From NCBI GenBank assembly GCA_965246765.1, contig CBDFFJ010000005.1:496001-560000 (forward strand): 64,000 nucleotides of DNA. The letters run 5' to 3'. Below, piece after piece: positions 1-8,788 of the stretch (positions are counted from its first letter, which is position 1; each line of letters opens with the position of its first letter). The position numbers and the translations under genes were made by a program. This DNA comes from UBA1952 sp965246765. Its GTDB lineage: Bacteria; Bacteroidota; Bacteroidia; Chitinophagales; Chitinophagaceae. The notes under the pieces were generated by a model, which saw only the letters and a program-made list of their open reading frames with translations, had not been told where the DNA came from and did not search any database.

Positions 1-1
1 G

Positions 2-3000
2 GACTTCAATTATCCCGTGAAGGTGACGGAAGCGGCGGCGCGCATCAAGGCGTCATCCAATGGCAATCCGGTTTCGCTGACTGCCGTGAACGGCGGCACC
101 GGGAAGACCGTTTCGCTCCAATTCACGCCGCTTTCGGCGGAAGACAAGCCGACGCCCGTGAAGCTGGAAATTGCCAAAGGCATTCCGCTGGCAAGTGGCG
201 GACATGCGAGCGATAAGGACACGACGATTTCGGAAGAGCTGCCCTCGCGCTTCACGCTGGAAGTAACCGGCATCTCCTCCCAGCACGACGGCACGCAGGC
301 CACGGTAACGCTCAACACCTCGCAACCGATTCATGAAGACGGCCTCAAGAATTTCATTACGATAGAGCCTGCGGTGCAATTCACGGCGGAGGCGAATGGC
401 GGCGGCATCACCATCACCTCCGACTCCATGCGCGCGGAGCAGACGTACCAGATTACGGTGAACAAAGGCCTGGAAGGCGAGCTGGGCGGCAAGCTGAAGG
501 ACGATTACAGCGAGCAGGTGGGCTTCGGGAAGCTGGAGCCGGCGGTGAAGTTTGTGAATCAAAAGGGCATGTACATGTCCACGCGCGGCTACAAAAATCT
601 GGCGCTGAATCTGGTTTCCATAAATGCGCTTCAGGTGACGGTGGTGAAGGTGTATGAGAACAACTTGGAGTTTCTGCTGCGCAAAGGCAACAGCTATGGC
701 TACGACTACAGCGATGAAGGCGACGGCGGCTCTTTTGACTATTACAACACCGAGCATCTCGGCGATACCATTTTTACGCAGGCGTATCAGACCAGCAAGC
801 TGCCCGGCCAGAATTCTTCGCGCGTACTGCATCTTGATTTCTCGGATAAAATTCGCGACCGCAACGGCGTATATGTGATTTCCATTGCCGACAAAGACCA
901 CTATTGGGTGCAAAGCAGCAAGATTCTTTCGCTCTCCGACATCGCGATGATTGTAAAGCAAGAGCGCGACAACATCTACGTCTTCGCCAACTCTATTCGC
1001 GACGCGAGGGCGATGAGCGGCATTGACGTATCCTTCATCTCCACCAACAACCAGAAGATGTGGAGCGGTAAAACCGACGGCGATGGCATGGTGAAGTTTG
1101 AGGGCATAGCGAAGAATGCACCCGGCTTCCATACCGGTTTAATCACCGCGCGCAAGGACGATGAATACTCCTTTATCTGGCTAGAAGGCAGTCGCACCGA
1201 AACCTCGCGCTACGACGTAGGCGGCCGCGAGCCGAATGCCACCGGACTGAACGCGATGATTTATGCGGAGCGCAATCTTTATCGTCCCGGTGAGGTGGCG
1301 CACGTAAGTACGATTGTGCGCACGGAAGGCTGGGAGACGCCCGGCGAGATTCCGGTGAAGTTGCGGCTGATGATGCCCAACGGCAAGGAGTTCGGCACGA
1401 TGCGCAAGATTCTGAATGAGGAAGGCAGCACCGAGACGGCTTTCCCGATTCCGCTTTCGGCGATGACCGGCACATACACGCTGGAGGTCTGTTCCGGCAA
1501 CGACATCCTGCTTAATTCCTACGCCGTCAGCATTGAAGATTTTGTGCCCGACCGCCTGAAGGCAGACGTGAAGATTGACCGCACCGAATACAGCATCGGC
1601 GACTCTGTACAAGTCACGATGCAGGCAGATAACCTCTTCGGCACGCCTGCGATGGGCCGGAACTGGGAAGCGGAACTGAATCTGGACAAGGCCGCTTTTG
1701 AAGCGAAAGATTTTAGCGATTATGACTTCTCTATCGTCAAAGAACTGTCGCTCTCACCGCAGCTTTCCACCGGACAAACAGACGAGAAAGGCGGCGCACA
1801 CGCCACCTTTGGCATTCCGCAGGAAGCAGTGGATGCAGGGATGCTGAAAGGCACGATTGCCGCGACTGTTTTTGATGAAACCGGCAGGCCAGTGCATCGC
1901 TACGAGCATCTGAAGGTTTATACGCAGCCGTACTTCATTGGCATCAAGAACGCCTACGATTATGTGGGCACGCGCAGCATTGTAAAAACGCCGCTGCTGG
2001 CTGTGAGCAAAGAGGGCAAGCCGGTGAGCGGCGCGAAGGCGCACGTAATGGTCATCAAGCACGAGTGGCATACCGTGATTGAGCAGAGCGGCGACCATTA
2101 CCGCTACGTGAGCCAGCAGCAGGATAAGACGATGGAAGAGCGCGACATTCTGGTGAACGGTGCGGGGGCTTCATTCAACTACTCGCCGCAACTCAGCGGT
2201 GATTACGAAATCCGTTTTTCGCTGCCTAAAGCTACCGGCTATGTGTCCAAAACCTTTTACGCCTGGGGCTATGGAACCACCGAGTATTCTTCGTTTGAAG
2301 TGAACAACGAAGGCAATGTGGACATCAAGCCGGACAAGGACAAATACAATCGCGGCGAGGACGTAAAGCTGCTCTTCACCACGCCCTTTGAAGGCCGGAT
2401 GCTGGTAACGGTGGAGCGCGACAAGGTGCTGAAGCATTACTTCGTAAACACCGACAATAAGAGCGCCTCGCTAACGCTGAAAGGCGATGATGAGCTTATC
2501 CCGAATGCATACGTGAGCGCCACGCTCTTCCGCCCGATGGATGGCGCCGCGATGCCGCTGACGGTGGCGCACGGCTTCCGGAATATCTCTGTGGAAAGCA
2601 CGCGGGATAAGCTGCCGGTAAATATTACTGTCGCTGAGAAATCGCGCAGCAAAAAGAAGCAGGACATTCTAATCAAAACGGCGCCGCACGCCTTCGTGAC
2701 TATTGCCGCCGTGGATGAGGGCATCCTGCAGGTGAAGAATTACACGACGCCCGACCCTTTCCAATACTTCTATCAGAAGGTCGCATTGAGCGTGGCGAGC
2801 TACGACATCTATCCGCTGCTGCTTCCTGAAATAAAAACGACGCGCTCCTCCACCGGCGGCGACGGCGCAGGCGCAGGCAGCGAGCTGCGTGTGAATCCGC
2901 TCTTTGTAAACCGCATCAAAAACGTCTCTTTCTGGAGCGGCATCCTGCAGGCTGACGGCTCGGGGAATGTGCGCTACACGATAGACGTGCCGCAATTCTC

Positions 3001-4927
3001 CGGCGACATCCGCGTGATGGCGTTGGCCTACAAAGACCGCGGCTTCGGCGGCGCCGACAAGCACATGAAAGTGGCCGACCCGGTGGTGATTTCCGCCGCC
3101 CTGCCGCGCGTGCTTTCGCCAAAAGACCATGTGGTGATGCCGGTAACGCTGAGCAACACAACTGCGAAAGATGCTGCCGCGACTGTGACCGTGGTCGTCA
3201 GCGGGCCGCTCAGTATCATTGGCATGTACCGCCAGTGGTTGAACATTCCTGCAAATCGCGAAGGCCGTGCGGTATTCAACATCGCGGCGGCGCAATCCAT
3301 CGGCGCGGCTAAGATTCTCGTCAGTGTGCAGGCGATGGGCGAGACGTTTACCAATGAAACAGAGATTGCGGTGCGTCCGCCGGCCTCCTTGCAGAAGCTG
3401 AGCGGCAGCGGAAGTGTTGCGGCGGGACAAAGCGCCAACCTCCAACTTCCAACCTCCAACTTCCTCCCTTCTTCCGCAAGCGGAAAGCTGATTGTCGGCA
3501 AAAGCCCGCTGGTGCCTTTCTCCAAAAATCTCCAATACCTCGTGCAGTATCCGTATGGCTGTGTAGAACAGACAACTTCTGCCGCCTTCCCGCAGCTTTA
3601 TTACGCCGACTTGGTGAAGAGCGTCACCAGCACGAACAACACGGACATCAATCCTGCCTACAACGTGCAGCAGGCCATCGCAAAATTGCAATCCATGCAG
3701 ATGAGCAATGGCGCGCTGATGTACTGGCCGGGCAGCGGCGAAAGCTGGTGGGGCTCTATCTATGCCGCACACTTCCTGCTGGAAGCGAAGAAGGCCGGCT
3801 ACGAGGTGAACGCGACGACGCTGAGCCACCTGCTGCAATACCTGAAGGCGCGGCTGCAAAAGCGCGAGACGGAAGTGCTGTATTACAACCGCAACCTGAG
3901 CCGCGAGATTGCCGCAAAAGGCACGGCTTACTCGCTCTACGTCCTCGCCCTTGCCGGCGAGCCGCAGGTGGCGACGATGAATTATTACAAGGGCAATCCG
4001 AAGCATCTGGCCATTGATTCGCGCTACCTGCTGGCGGCGGCGTACAGCATTTCCGGTCAGCCGGGCGCGGCGAGGCAGGTCTTGCCGCCCGCCTTCGCTG
4101 GTGAAGAAAGCAACACCGCTTTTGGCGGCTCTTTCTACTCTTATGTGCGCGACCTCGGAATCTCGCTCAATGCACTGATTGACATGAATCCGCAAGACCC
4201 GCAGGTGGGCATTCTGGCGCGCACGCTGTCGCAATACATGAAAGCGCAACCTTACCTCAACACGCAGGAGAATGTGTGGGGCATCCTTGCGCTGGGCAAG
4301 CTGTCGCGCATCAACAATCGCACGAGCGGCACGGCGGGTGTGTTTGCGGGTGGGAAGAGTCTGCTCACGACTTCTGATAACGGCACTTTGAACCTGAAGC
4401 CTTATCTGAATACGCCGCTGCAAATGCAGGCGAAGGGCGCGGGGCAGTTCTATTATTTCTGGGAAGTGCAGGGAATCTCCGCCGATGGTGTTGTGAAGGA
4501 AGAGGACGCATTCCTGAAAGTGCGCCGTGCGTACTACACGCGCACAGGTCAGCCGATTGCCGGGAATACCTTCCACCAGAATGACCTCATCGTAGTGCGC
4601 CTCACGCTACAGGCCCAGTGGAGCGGCACGGTGGACAATGTGGTGCTGACGGACATGCTGCCCGCGGGCTTTGAGATTGAAAACACCCGCCTCACCGACA
4701 TGCCGGAGATGAAGTGGATAAAGAGCGAAGCCACACCCGACTACATAGACTTCCGCGACGACCGGGTGAACCTGTTCACGTCCGCCGAAGGCACAGCGAA
4801 GGATTTTTACTACATGGTGCGGGCGGTGTCGCCGGGAACGTATCAGTTAGGGCCGGTGAGCGCGGATGCAATGTATAACGGGGCGTTTCATTCTTATTGG
4901 GGAGCTGGGGTGGTGCGGGTGGAGTGA
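2..4927 (+). CDS. Alpha-2-macroglobulin family protein, 5' truncated by window
   Basis: The frame is open from base 2, so the gene begins upstream of the window; about 1641 codons are visible. Bacterial alpha-2-macroglobulins are large envelope proteins that trap proteases through a reactive thioester. The thioester motif CVEQ is present at 3560-3571, preceded by YPYG as usual, and is followed by a helical region typical of the thioester (TED) domain and a C-terminal beta domain. The upstream part is a string of beta-sandwich MG-like domains, with a bait-like Gly/Ser-rich stretch near 2850-2880. A 14-bp direct repeat at 3435-3462 encodes a short low-complexity linker just before the thioester domain. 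The TGA stop uses the GA of the adjoining REP arm. Family assignment is firm; the protease-trap role is inferred from the family. Confidence 0.93.
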   Translation, partial: DFNYPVKVTEAAARIKASSNGNPVSLTAVNGGTGKTVSLQFTPLSAEDKPTPVKLEIAKGIPLASGGHASDKDTTISEELPSRFTLEVTGISSQHDGTQATVTLNTSQPIHEDGLKNFITIEPAVQFTAEANGGGITITSDSMRAEQTYQITVNKGLEGELGGKLKDDYSEQVGFGKLEPAVKFVNQKGMYMSTRGYKNLALNLVSINALQVTVVKVYENNLEFLLRKGNSYGYDYSDEGDGGSFDYYNTEHLGDTIFTQAYQTSKLPGQNSSRVLHLDFSDKIRDRNGVYVISIADKDHYWVQSSKILSLSDIAMIVKQERDNIYVFANSIRDARAMSGIDVSFISTNNQKMWSGKTDGDGMVKFEGIAKNAPGFHTGLITARKDDEYSFIWLEGSRTETSRYDVGGREPNATGLNAMIYAERNLYRPGEVAHVSTIVRTEGWETPGEIPVKLRLMMPNGKEFGTMRKILNEEGSTETAFPIPLSAMTGTYTLEVCSGNDILLNSYAVSIEDFVPDRLKADVKIDRTEYSIGDSVQVTMQADNLFGTPAMGRNWEAELNLDKAAFEAKDFSDYDFSIVKELSLSPQLSTGQTDEKGGAHATFGIPQEAVDAGMLKGTIAATVFDETGRPVHRYEHLKVYTQPYFIGIKNAYDYVGTRSIVKTPLLAVSKEGKPVSGAKAHVMVIKHEWHTVIEQSGDHYRYVSQQQDKTMEERDILVNGAGASFNYSPQLSGDYEIRFSLPKATGYVSKTFYAWGYGTTEYSSFEVNNEGNVDIKPDKDKYNRGEDVKLLFTTPFEGRMLVTVERDKVLKHYFVNTDNKSASLTLKGDDELIPNAYVSATLFRPMDGAAMPLTVAHGFRNISVESTRDKLPVNITVAEKSRSKKKQDILIKTAPHAFVTIAAVDEGILQVKNYTTPDPFQYFYQKVALSVASYDIYPLLLPEIKTTRSSTGGDGAGAGSELRVNPLFVNRIKNVSFWSGILQADGSGNVRYTIDVPQFSGDIRVMALAYKDRGFGGADKHMKVADPVVISAALPRVLSPKDHVVMPVTLSNTTAKDAAATVTVVVSGPLSIIGMYRQWLNIPANREGRAVFNIAAAQSIGAAKILVSVQAMGETFTNETEIAVRPPASLQKLSGSGSVAAGQSANLQLPTSNFLPSSASGKLIVGKSPLVPFSKNLQYLVQYPYGCVEQTTSAAFPQLYYADLVKSVTSTNNTDINPAYNVQQAIAKLQSMQMSNGALMYWPGSGESWWGSIYAAHFLLEAKKAGYEVNATTLSHLLQYLKARLQKRETEVLYYNRNLSREIAAKGTAYSLYVLALAGEPQVATMNYYKGNPKHLAIDSRYLLAAAYSISGQPGAARQVLPPAFAGEESNTAFGGSFYSYVRDLGISLNALIDMNPQDPQVGILARTLSQYMKAQPYLNTQENVWGILALGKLSRINNRTSGTAGVFAGGKSLLTTSDNGTLNLKPYLNTPLQMQAKGAGQFYYFWEVQGISADGVVKEEDAFLKVRRAYYTRTGQPIAGNTFHQNDLIVVRLTLQAQWSGTVDNVVLTDMLPAGFEIENTRLTDMPEMKWIKSEATPDYIDFRDDRVNLFTSAEGTAKDFYYMVRAVSPGTYQLGPVSADAMYNGAFHSYWGAGVVRVE

Positions 4928-4961
4928 CTTGGCAAGTCCCGAAGGGGAGACTTGCCAAGTC
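4926..4961. repeat. REP hairpin, copy 1
   Basis: The arms GACTTGGCAAGTC and GACTTGCCAAGTC pair around a short C/G-rich loop. The left arm overlaps the TGA stop of the macroglobulin gene. It belongs to the same family as the hairpins at 4993, 5321, 5736, 6040, 15849, 59489 and 59585, and lies close to a RAYT transposase, the enzyme family associated with REP dispersal. Confidence 0.9.
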
Positions 4962-4992
4962 AAGCTTTGTCTTTGAGACTGTTGCTTGCTCT

Positions 4993-5036
4993 ATCAGAGT
5001 TGCCAAGTCCCAAAGGGAAGACTTGCCAACTCTGAT
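4993..5036. repeat. REP hairpin, copy 2 with extended stem
   Basis: The stem is longer than in the other copies: ATCAGAGTTG on the left pairs with CAACTCTGAT on the right around the common REP core. One central pair is mismatched. It lies between the macroglobulin stop and the small gene at 5062. Confidence 0.85.
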
Positions 5037-5061
5037 ACTATATTCGTAACAAAGACTAATC

Positions 5062-5313
5062 ATGATACCTGCACACAAACTTGACGAGTTGGTAATTGAG
5101 GCATTAAAATCAAAGAATGGTTCAGCGCCCCACGTTTTGGTAGAGAAGTATATCTGGGACAACTATCAATCATTAATTTCCAAATCAGGTGACAGCTTAT
5201 ATACTTGGCAATACGACATTCGTTGGGCGGCTCAACGGCTTCGTGATGATGGTACCTTAAAGCCTGACAAGGCAACACCACGTGGAATATGGGCGTTAGC
5301 TGATGCTGCATAA
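5062..5313 (+). CDS. Small winged-helix-like protein
   Basis: This gene encodes 83 residues. The C-terminal half contains an RWAAQRLRDDG stretch followed by LKP and RGIWALA. That pattern resembles the end of Mrr-N-type winged-helix domains, where a recognition helix is followed by a beta wing ending in RGxWxLT. It may therefore be a small DNA-binding protein, but no function can be assigned. It sits between REP copies 2 and 3 and next to the RAYT gene. It is more AT-rich than the macroglobulin gene, so it may have arrived separately. The domain call is an analogy from pattern, not a search result. Confidence 0.6.
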   Translation: MIPAHKLDELVIEALKSKNGSAPHVLVEKYIWDNYQSLISKSGDSLYTWQYDIRWAAQRLRDDGTLKPDKATPRGIWALADAA

Positions 5314-5320
5314 TGACTTT

Positions 5321-5356
5321 GACTTGCCAAGTCTCCCTTCGGGACTTGGCAAGTCA
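5321..5356. repeat. REP hairpin, copy 3, overlapping RAYT stop
   Basis: GACTTGCCAAGTC and GACTTGGCAAGTC arms surround the loop TCCCTTCGG. The outer TCA (5354-5356) is the TGA stop of the RAYT gene read on the minus strand. Confidence 0.9.
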
Positions 5357-6010
5357 TTCCAAGTCATCGCGCAGCATGAAGCTATCTGCCATGCCTTCGT
5401 GAAAGGCGATGAACTTTTCCCTGCCGCCGAAATATTCCAGCACGTAATCCCGTTCCAGAAGCGTCGGCGCTGCGCTTATCAATGCCCGGTAGCTTGAGTG
5501 CCGGTACTCGTGCAATGCACCGGAGAACAGACCGTGCTTGGCAGCATTATAATGGATATAGGCTGTCAGATAATCAAAGTAGAGGTCAGTCCCGATAAGC
5601 TTCCGCTTGAACGGCGAATGAAAGACAGCGCCGTGAAAGCCATGGCGATTCTGCGCCGTCCTTGCGTAGGAGATAAAGAAGTTTGTAAAGGCGCGCGACA
5701 CCCACACAGGCGTTCCTGAATTGCGGAATTCTTCCGACTTGGCAAGTCCCGAAGGAAGACTTGCCAAGTCAAGAGGGCTAGCTTTGACAAGTGCCGCATC
5801 ACGTATCTGCACCAGGGCATGAAAGTGATTCGGAAGCAGATTGTAGGCGAAGGTCTTTGCAACCGGATGAATGAATTCGCGCCATTTATACAGGAATGAG
5901 GTGTAGTCTTCCGTGGCTTTGAAGACGTCCTGAAAATTATTGCCGCGATTGTAGATGTGGAAGAAGCTGCCCGGCTCTAATGGCGTGGTATAGTGGATGG
6001 GCTGCGGCAT
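5354..6010 (-). CDS. REP-associated tyrosine transposase (RAYT, Y1 family)
   Basis: This 218-residue protein of the Y1/HUH transposase superfamily would nick and rejoin single-stranded REP hairpins. It has the HUH pair in NHFHALV (His62, His64), an N-terminal FHIYNRG segment, and a C-terminal YIHYNAAKHGL segment that should carry the catalytic tyrosine. All are diagnostic for RAYTs. A complete REP hairpin (5736-5770) lies inside the coding sequence and is translated in frame as a Leu/Ser/Ala-rich insert just after the HUH strand. The gene is bracketed by REP copies 3 and 5, and its stop codon is made from a REP arm. The ATG is preceded by TATTTTG about 12 nt upstream, a possible -7 box. Confidence 0.9.
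   Translation of the reverse strand: MPQPIHYTTPLEPGSFFHIYNRGNNFQDVFKATEDYTSFLYKWREFIHPVAKTFAYNLLPNHFHALVQIRDAALVKASPLDLASLPSGLAKSEEFRNSGTPVWVSRAFTNFFISYARTAQNRHGFHGAVFHSPFKRKLIGTDLYFDYLTAYIHYNAAKHGLFSGALHEYRHSSYRALISAAPTLLERDYVLEYFGGREKFIAFHEGMADSFMLRDDLE
5736..5770. repeat. REP hairpin, copy 4, inside the RAYT coding sequence
   Basis: A complete hairpin of the same family (GACTTGGCAAGTC, loop CCGAAGGAA, GACTTGCCAAGTC) lies inside the transposase gene. It keeps the frame open and adds about 12 residues between the HUH motif and the C-terminal helices. Confidence 0.9.
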
Positions 6011-6039
6011 ATTTGTTGGACAAAATACTGCTCTGGTTT

Positions 6040-6076
6040 GACTTGCTAAGTCTTCCCTTTGGGGCTTGGCAAGTCA
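6040..6076. repeat. REP hairpin, copy 5, overlapping esterase stop
   Basis: This is a slightly diverged copy (GACTTGCTAAGTC with GGCTTGGCAAGTC). Its outer TCA at 6074-6076 is the minus-strand TGA stop of the alpha/beta hydrolase gene. It lies 30 nt upstream of the RAYT start. Confidence 0.85.
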
Positions 6077-6940
6077 CTCCATAAACTGCAGCATCTCCCC
6101 ATACCACCCATTCCGCGAATTAAGAAACTGCGTAATCATCGGTATATGCTTCTTCCCCGGCACCACCTTATAGACAGGCGAATACCCAGAATGCTCCAGC
6201 GCAGCGACAAATTTTTCGCAGCCTGCCGCAATAGAGGGATAGGTGCGCCCGCCCCGGAAGAGCAGCATAGGCGGAATACCCGCATGAAGATGGTATAGCG
6301 GACTGGCATCCTTCCAGCCCTCCGGTTTTGTGCCAAATGTCGCAGCGTAAGACGGCTCGCCATTCATACCGCCGGCCAGCAGGTAGCCATACATGTCCAG
6401 CCCGGCGCCGTCTATCAGGATGACACCTTTCAACGGATTGGCGATGCCTGCTTTTTTGAAATAGTCCTCGTCCGTAGCAATCAGCGCAGCCAGGTGCCCG
6501 CCGGCAGAATGGCCGGACATAAACATGCTATCGGGATTGCCGCCGTAGCGGGCAATGTTCTGTGATACCCACTTCACAGCCTGCGCGGCATCAGTAGCCA
6601 TCACGTGGTAGTTCGCTGCCGGGCTTTTCGGATAATCTATCACCACCGCCACCACGCCCTTCCGCGCCAGGCGGCTGCCGAACCAGTTGTACAGCGAGCG
6701 GTGCCCGGAAGTCCAGTTGCCGCCGTAGATGAAGATGAGCACCTTCTTATCTGGCAGATGCCTGTGGCGGCGCGGCGCGAAAACGCTCAGGCCCTGCGCG
6801 GTCAGATAGCGCGCGGTATCCGCAGGCAGGTAAGTGATGTCCTTCGTGCGGACGATGCGGCGGAAGGCGCAGCCGGGAAACAATTGTATAACGACAATCA
6901 AAAGGGCAAGGATAGCTAACCGCTTTGCGAAAAGGTGCAT
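6074..6940 (-). CDS. Alpha/beta-hydrolase lipoprotein (esterase)
   Basis: This 288-residue protein begins with a lipoprotein signal peptide ending in LFPGC (Cys24), so it is probably membrane-anchored in the envelope. The fold markers are those of BD-FAE/carboxylesterase-type hydrolases. An oxyanion-hole motif YGGNW lies near residue 72, the nucleophile elbow GHSAGG puts the active Ser at 145, and a late KKHIP segment should hold the catalytic His. The likely reaction is ester hydrolysis; the substrate is unknown. It lies 39 nt downstream of the sorB-like gene on the same strand and may be cotranscribed. Its stop codon is formed by REP copy 5. Confidence 0.85.
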   Translation of the reverse strand: MHLFAKRLAILALLIVVIQLFPGCAFRRIVRTKDITYLPADTARYLTAQGLSVFAPRRHRHLPDKKVLIFIYGGNWTSGHRSLYNWFGSRLARKGVVAVVIDYPKSPAANYHVMATDAAQAVKWVSQNIARYGGNPDSMFMSGHSAGGHLAALIATDEDYFKKAGIANPLKGVILIDGAGLDMYGYLLAGGMNGEPSYAATFGTKPEGWKDASPLYHLHAGIPPMLLFRGGRTYPSIAAGCEKFVAALEHSGYSPVYKVVPGKKHIPMITQFLNSRNGWYGEMLQFME

Positions 6941-6979
6941 ACTTCAGCGCTTACCATTACTGCGCCAATGATTGCCCTC

Positions 6980-7321
6980 CTACTCTTTCCCTTTCACTGC
7001 TGTGAGGTAATGCACAATTTGCGCGGCCTCCGCAGAATCACGCACTGGTGCCCCGTACATCTTAATCATTTTCGTCACCGTCTTCTCCCAAGCCTTATGC
7101 GGCATGTCGGGCTGCATCTCAATATAGCGCAGCGAATGGCAGGGGACGCAAGCGCGCTCCACGAGTTCCTTGCCATCGCCTTCCGGCAGCGCAACAGCTA
7201 TTTCAGAGATGTCCATTGAATCGTTCTTTGGCGCTGATATAGATTGCGCGTATTCATCGCCTGTGCAGGAAGCAATGAGCAACAGGCAAAAGCCGGCGAG
7301 AAAGGAAAGCTTAGTTCGCAC
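6980..7321 (-). CDS. Small c-type cytochrome lipoprotein, SorB-like
   Basis: This is a 113-residue protein with a lipobox-like LIASC (Cys19), one haem-binding motif CVPCH (Cys58, Cys61, His62), and a downstream Met-rich KMIKMYG stretch that can provide the axial Met. It overlaps the molybdoenzyme gene upstream by 11 nt. That arrangement and size match the cytochrome subunit of bacterial sulfite dehydrogenase (SorB), which accepts electrons from the Mo subunit. The role is inferred from context; other small cytochromes c would look alike. Confidence 0.82.
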   Translation of the reverse strand: MRTKLSFLAGFCLLLIASCTGDEYAQSISAPKNDSMDISEIAVALPEGDGKELVERACVPCHSLRYIEMQPDMPHKAWEKTVTKMIKMYGAPVRDSAEAAQIVHYLTAVKGKE

Positions 7322-8522
7322 GCTTTACGATTAAGGGCAGTGATTCTATCTCGTTGCGCATATATCCGCTGCGGTTCCATTGGTGCGGTGGCTGCGTTTG
7401 TCCGGCGGCATTAGTTGCTTTCACAAGCAATGTATCCGCACCTTCCGCAGCAGGCATATAATTGAATTTCCAGCGCCGCCACGAATATTTCCCTAACGAA
7501 GCATAGAGCGATGCGGAGTGCCAGGTTTTGCCCTTATCGTTGCTCAGTTCCACTTTCACGATGCCCGTGCCGTCGTCAAAGGCGAGGCCTTCTATTTCCT
7601 GCTTCTGGCCTTTCATCAAAACAGCTCCCGGCTCCGGCGTCACGAAAATGGAACGAACATCCATGCGATTTATCGGCACTAAATCTTTGGCGAGCGCATC
7701 CGGTTTTTCATTGCCGTTCACAATGCCTTTCGGGACGAGGTAGGCCTTATCCATCCAGAAGCCTTTGAAGGTATCGGCATATACCTTTATCTCCTCCAGC
7801 ATCCCGACCCAATAGGTCGCGTACCAGCCCGGCACCACCAGCTTCAGCGGATAGCCATTGAGCAGCGGCAGGTCTTTGCCATTCATCGCGTAGGCAATCA
7901 TTACCTCGCCATCCGCCGCGTGCGGATAGGTTAGTGACTTCACAAAGTCGGGCGTGGTGGAAAGCGGCGGCGCATCCAGACCATTAAAGGAAACGGTTTT
8001 TGAGCCGCTCTTCGCGCCAGCCATTTTCAAGACATCAGAGAGTCGAACGCCCGTCCATTCTGCATTGCCCATTCCGCCGTTCACCCATTGCGCACCGGGC
8101 ACACGCGGGTTGAAGACGCTGCGCGCATTGCCCGCGCATTCGCAAAGCGCGACCATTCTTATTGGCTGAAACTTCGTTTTTAATTCGCGCAGCGAAAGTG
8201 AAAGCGGATGGCCCACATTGCCGTTAATCTTTAGGCGGAAAGTAGCCGAATCAACTGCCGTTGGAAGGCCGGCGAGATGCCAGCGGATGAAGAAGGCTTC
8301 ATTCGGCGTAAGGTCGTAGCGGAAGTACTTGAGCGGCGTCTCCAGATTCGGCGGTCGGTCAGTGAGCAGACGTAGTGGGTCTTTGCCGGGGACGCGGACG
8401 TACTGGTTTTCGGTGGAGTCGGCTAAAGGCCTATTGCCGCCTTCCGGCCGGGATGAATTGCAGGCGCCTGCGCATATCAGGATGACGGCGGCAAACAGGA
8501 AACGACGACACTGGTGAATCAT
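7311..8522 (-). CDS. Sulfite oxidase-family molybdopterin oxidoreductase, SorA-like
   Basis: This is a 403-residue protein from the ATG at 8522. The frame stays open further upstream, but the signal peptide begins here. The N-terminus has a twin arginine (CRRFLF) and a lipobox ending in AGAC (Cys21), so export by Sec or Tat and lipid anchoring are both possible. The Moco domain has the core ECAGN with the Mo-ligand Cys near residue 129. A C-terminal Ig-like dimerisation domain contains the VKVELSNDKGKTW segment usual for sulfite oxidases. It probably oxidises sulfite to sulfate and passes electrons to the overlapping cytochrome gene. Its assignment to sulfite rather than another oxyanion is an inference. 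Confidence 0.87.
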   Translation of the reverse strand: MIHQCRRFLFAAVILICAGACNSSRPEGGNRPLADSTENQYVRVPGKDPLRLLTDRPPNLETPLKYFRYDLTPNEAFFIRWHLAGLPTAVDSATFRLKINGNVGHPLSLSLRELKTKFQPIRMVALCECAGNARSVFNPRVPGAQWVNGGMGNAEWTGVRLSDVLKMAGAKSGSKTVSFNGLDAPPLSTTPDFVKSLTYPHAADGEVMIAYAMNGKDLPLLNGYPLKLVVPGWYATYWVGMLEEIKVYADTFKGFWMDKAYLVPKGIVNGNEKPDALAKDLVPINRMDVRSIFVTPEPGAVLMKGQKQEIEGLAFDDGTGIVKVELSNDKGKTWHSASLYASLGKYSWRRWKFNYMPAAEGADTLLVKATNAAGQTQPPHQWNRSGYMRNEIESLPLIVKRAN

Positions 8523-8610
8523 TGAAAGTGGCGAACGCAAAGTAGCAAAAAGGATGTACGTAGCTGGAGAACTTAATAAAACCCGGAAATGTATCAGTTG
8601 GAAAACTTCA

Positions 8611-8706
8611 CAGCGACTTTGCCATCCTGAATCAAGTCCAGAATAAGTTTTCCGGGGAAATCTATAAGTATGCTGCGAGCAAAGATTCCCTGCGGGAATG
8701 ACAAAA
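8611..8706. repeat. Degenerate copy of palindromic element (see 60697-60831)
   Basis: It begins CAGCGACTTTG and ends with TTCCCTGCGGGAATGACAAA, as does the intact element at 60697-60831, but the right end has lost the last bases and the middle differs. It lies in the gap between the sorA-like gene and the KTSC-like gene, which holds nothing else recognisable. Confidence 0.65.
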
Positions 8707-8788
8707 GATTGGGCGGGCATCTTCAAAATGCGGCATCGCCTAAAGCCGCGCCGATAAATCGGAATGCGGAATTTTGTGATGCTCAAAC

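Noticed and set aside
2669..4576. A 635-codon open frame antisense to the macroglobulin gene.
   Set aside because: It is a shadow of a GC-rich gene with strong codon bias; its product is Arg/His/Leu-rich without any domain, and the sense frame carries a clear thioester motif.
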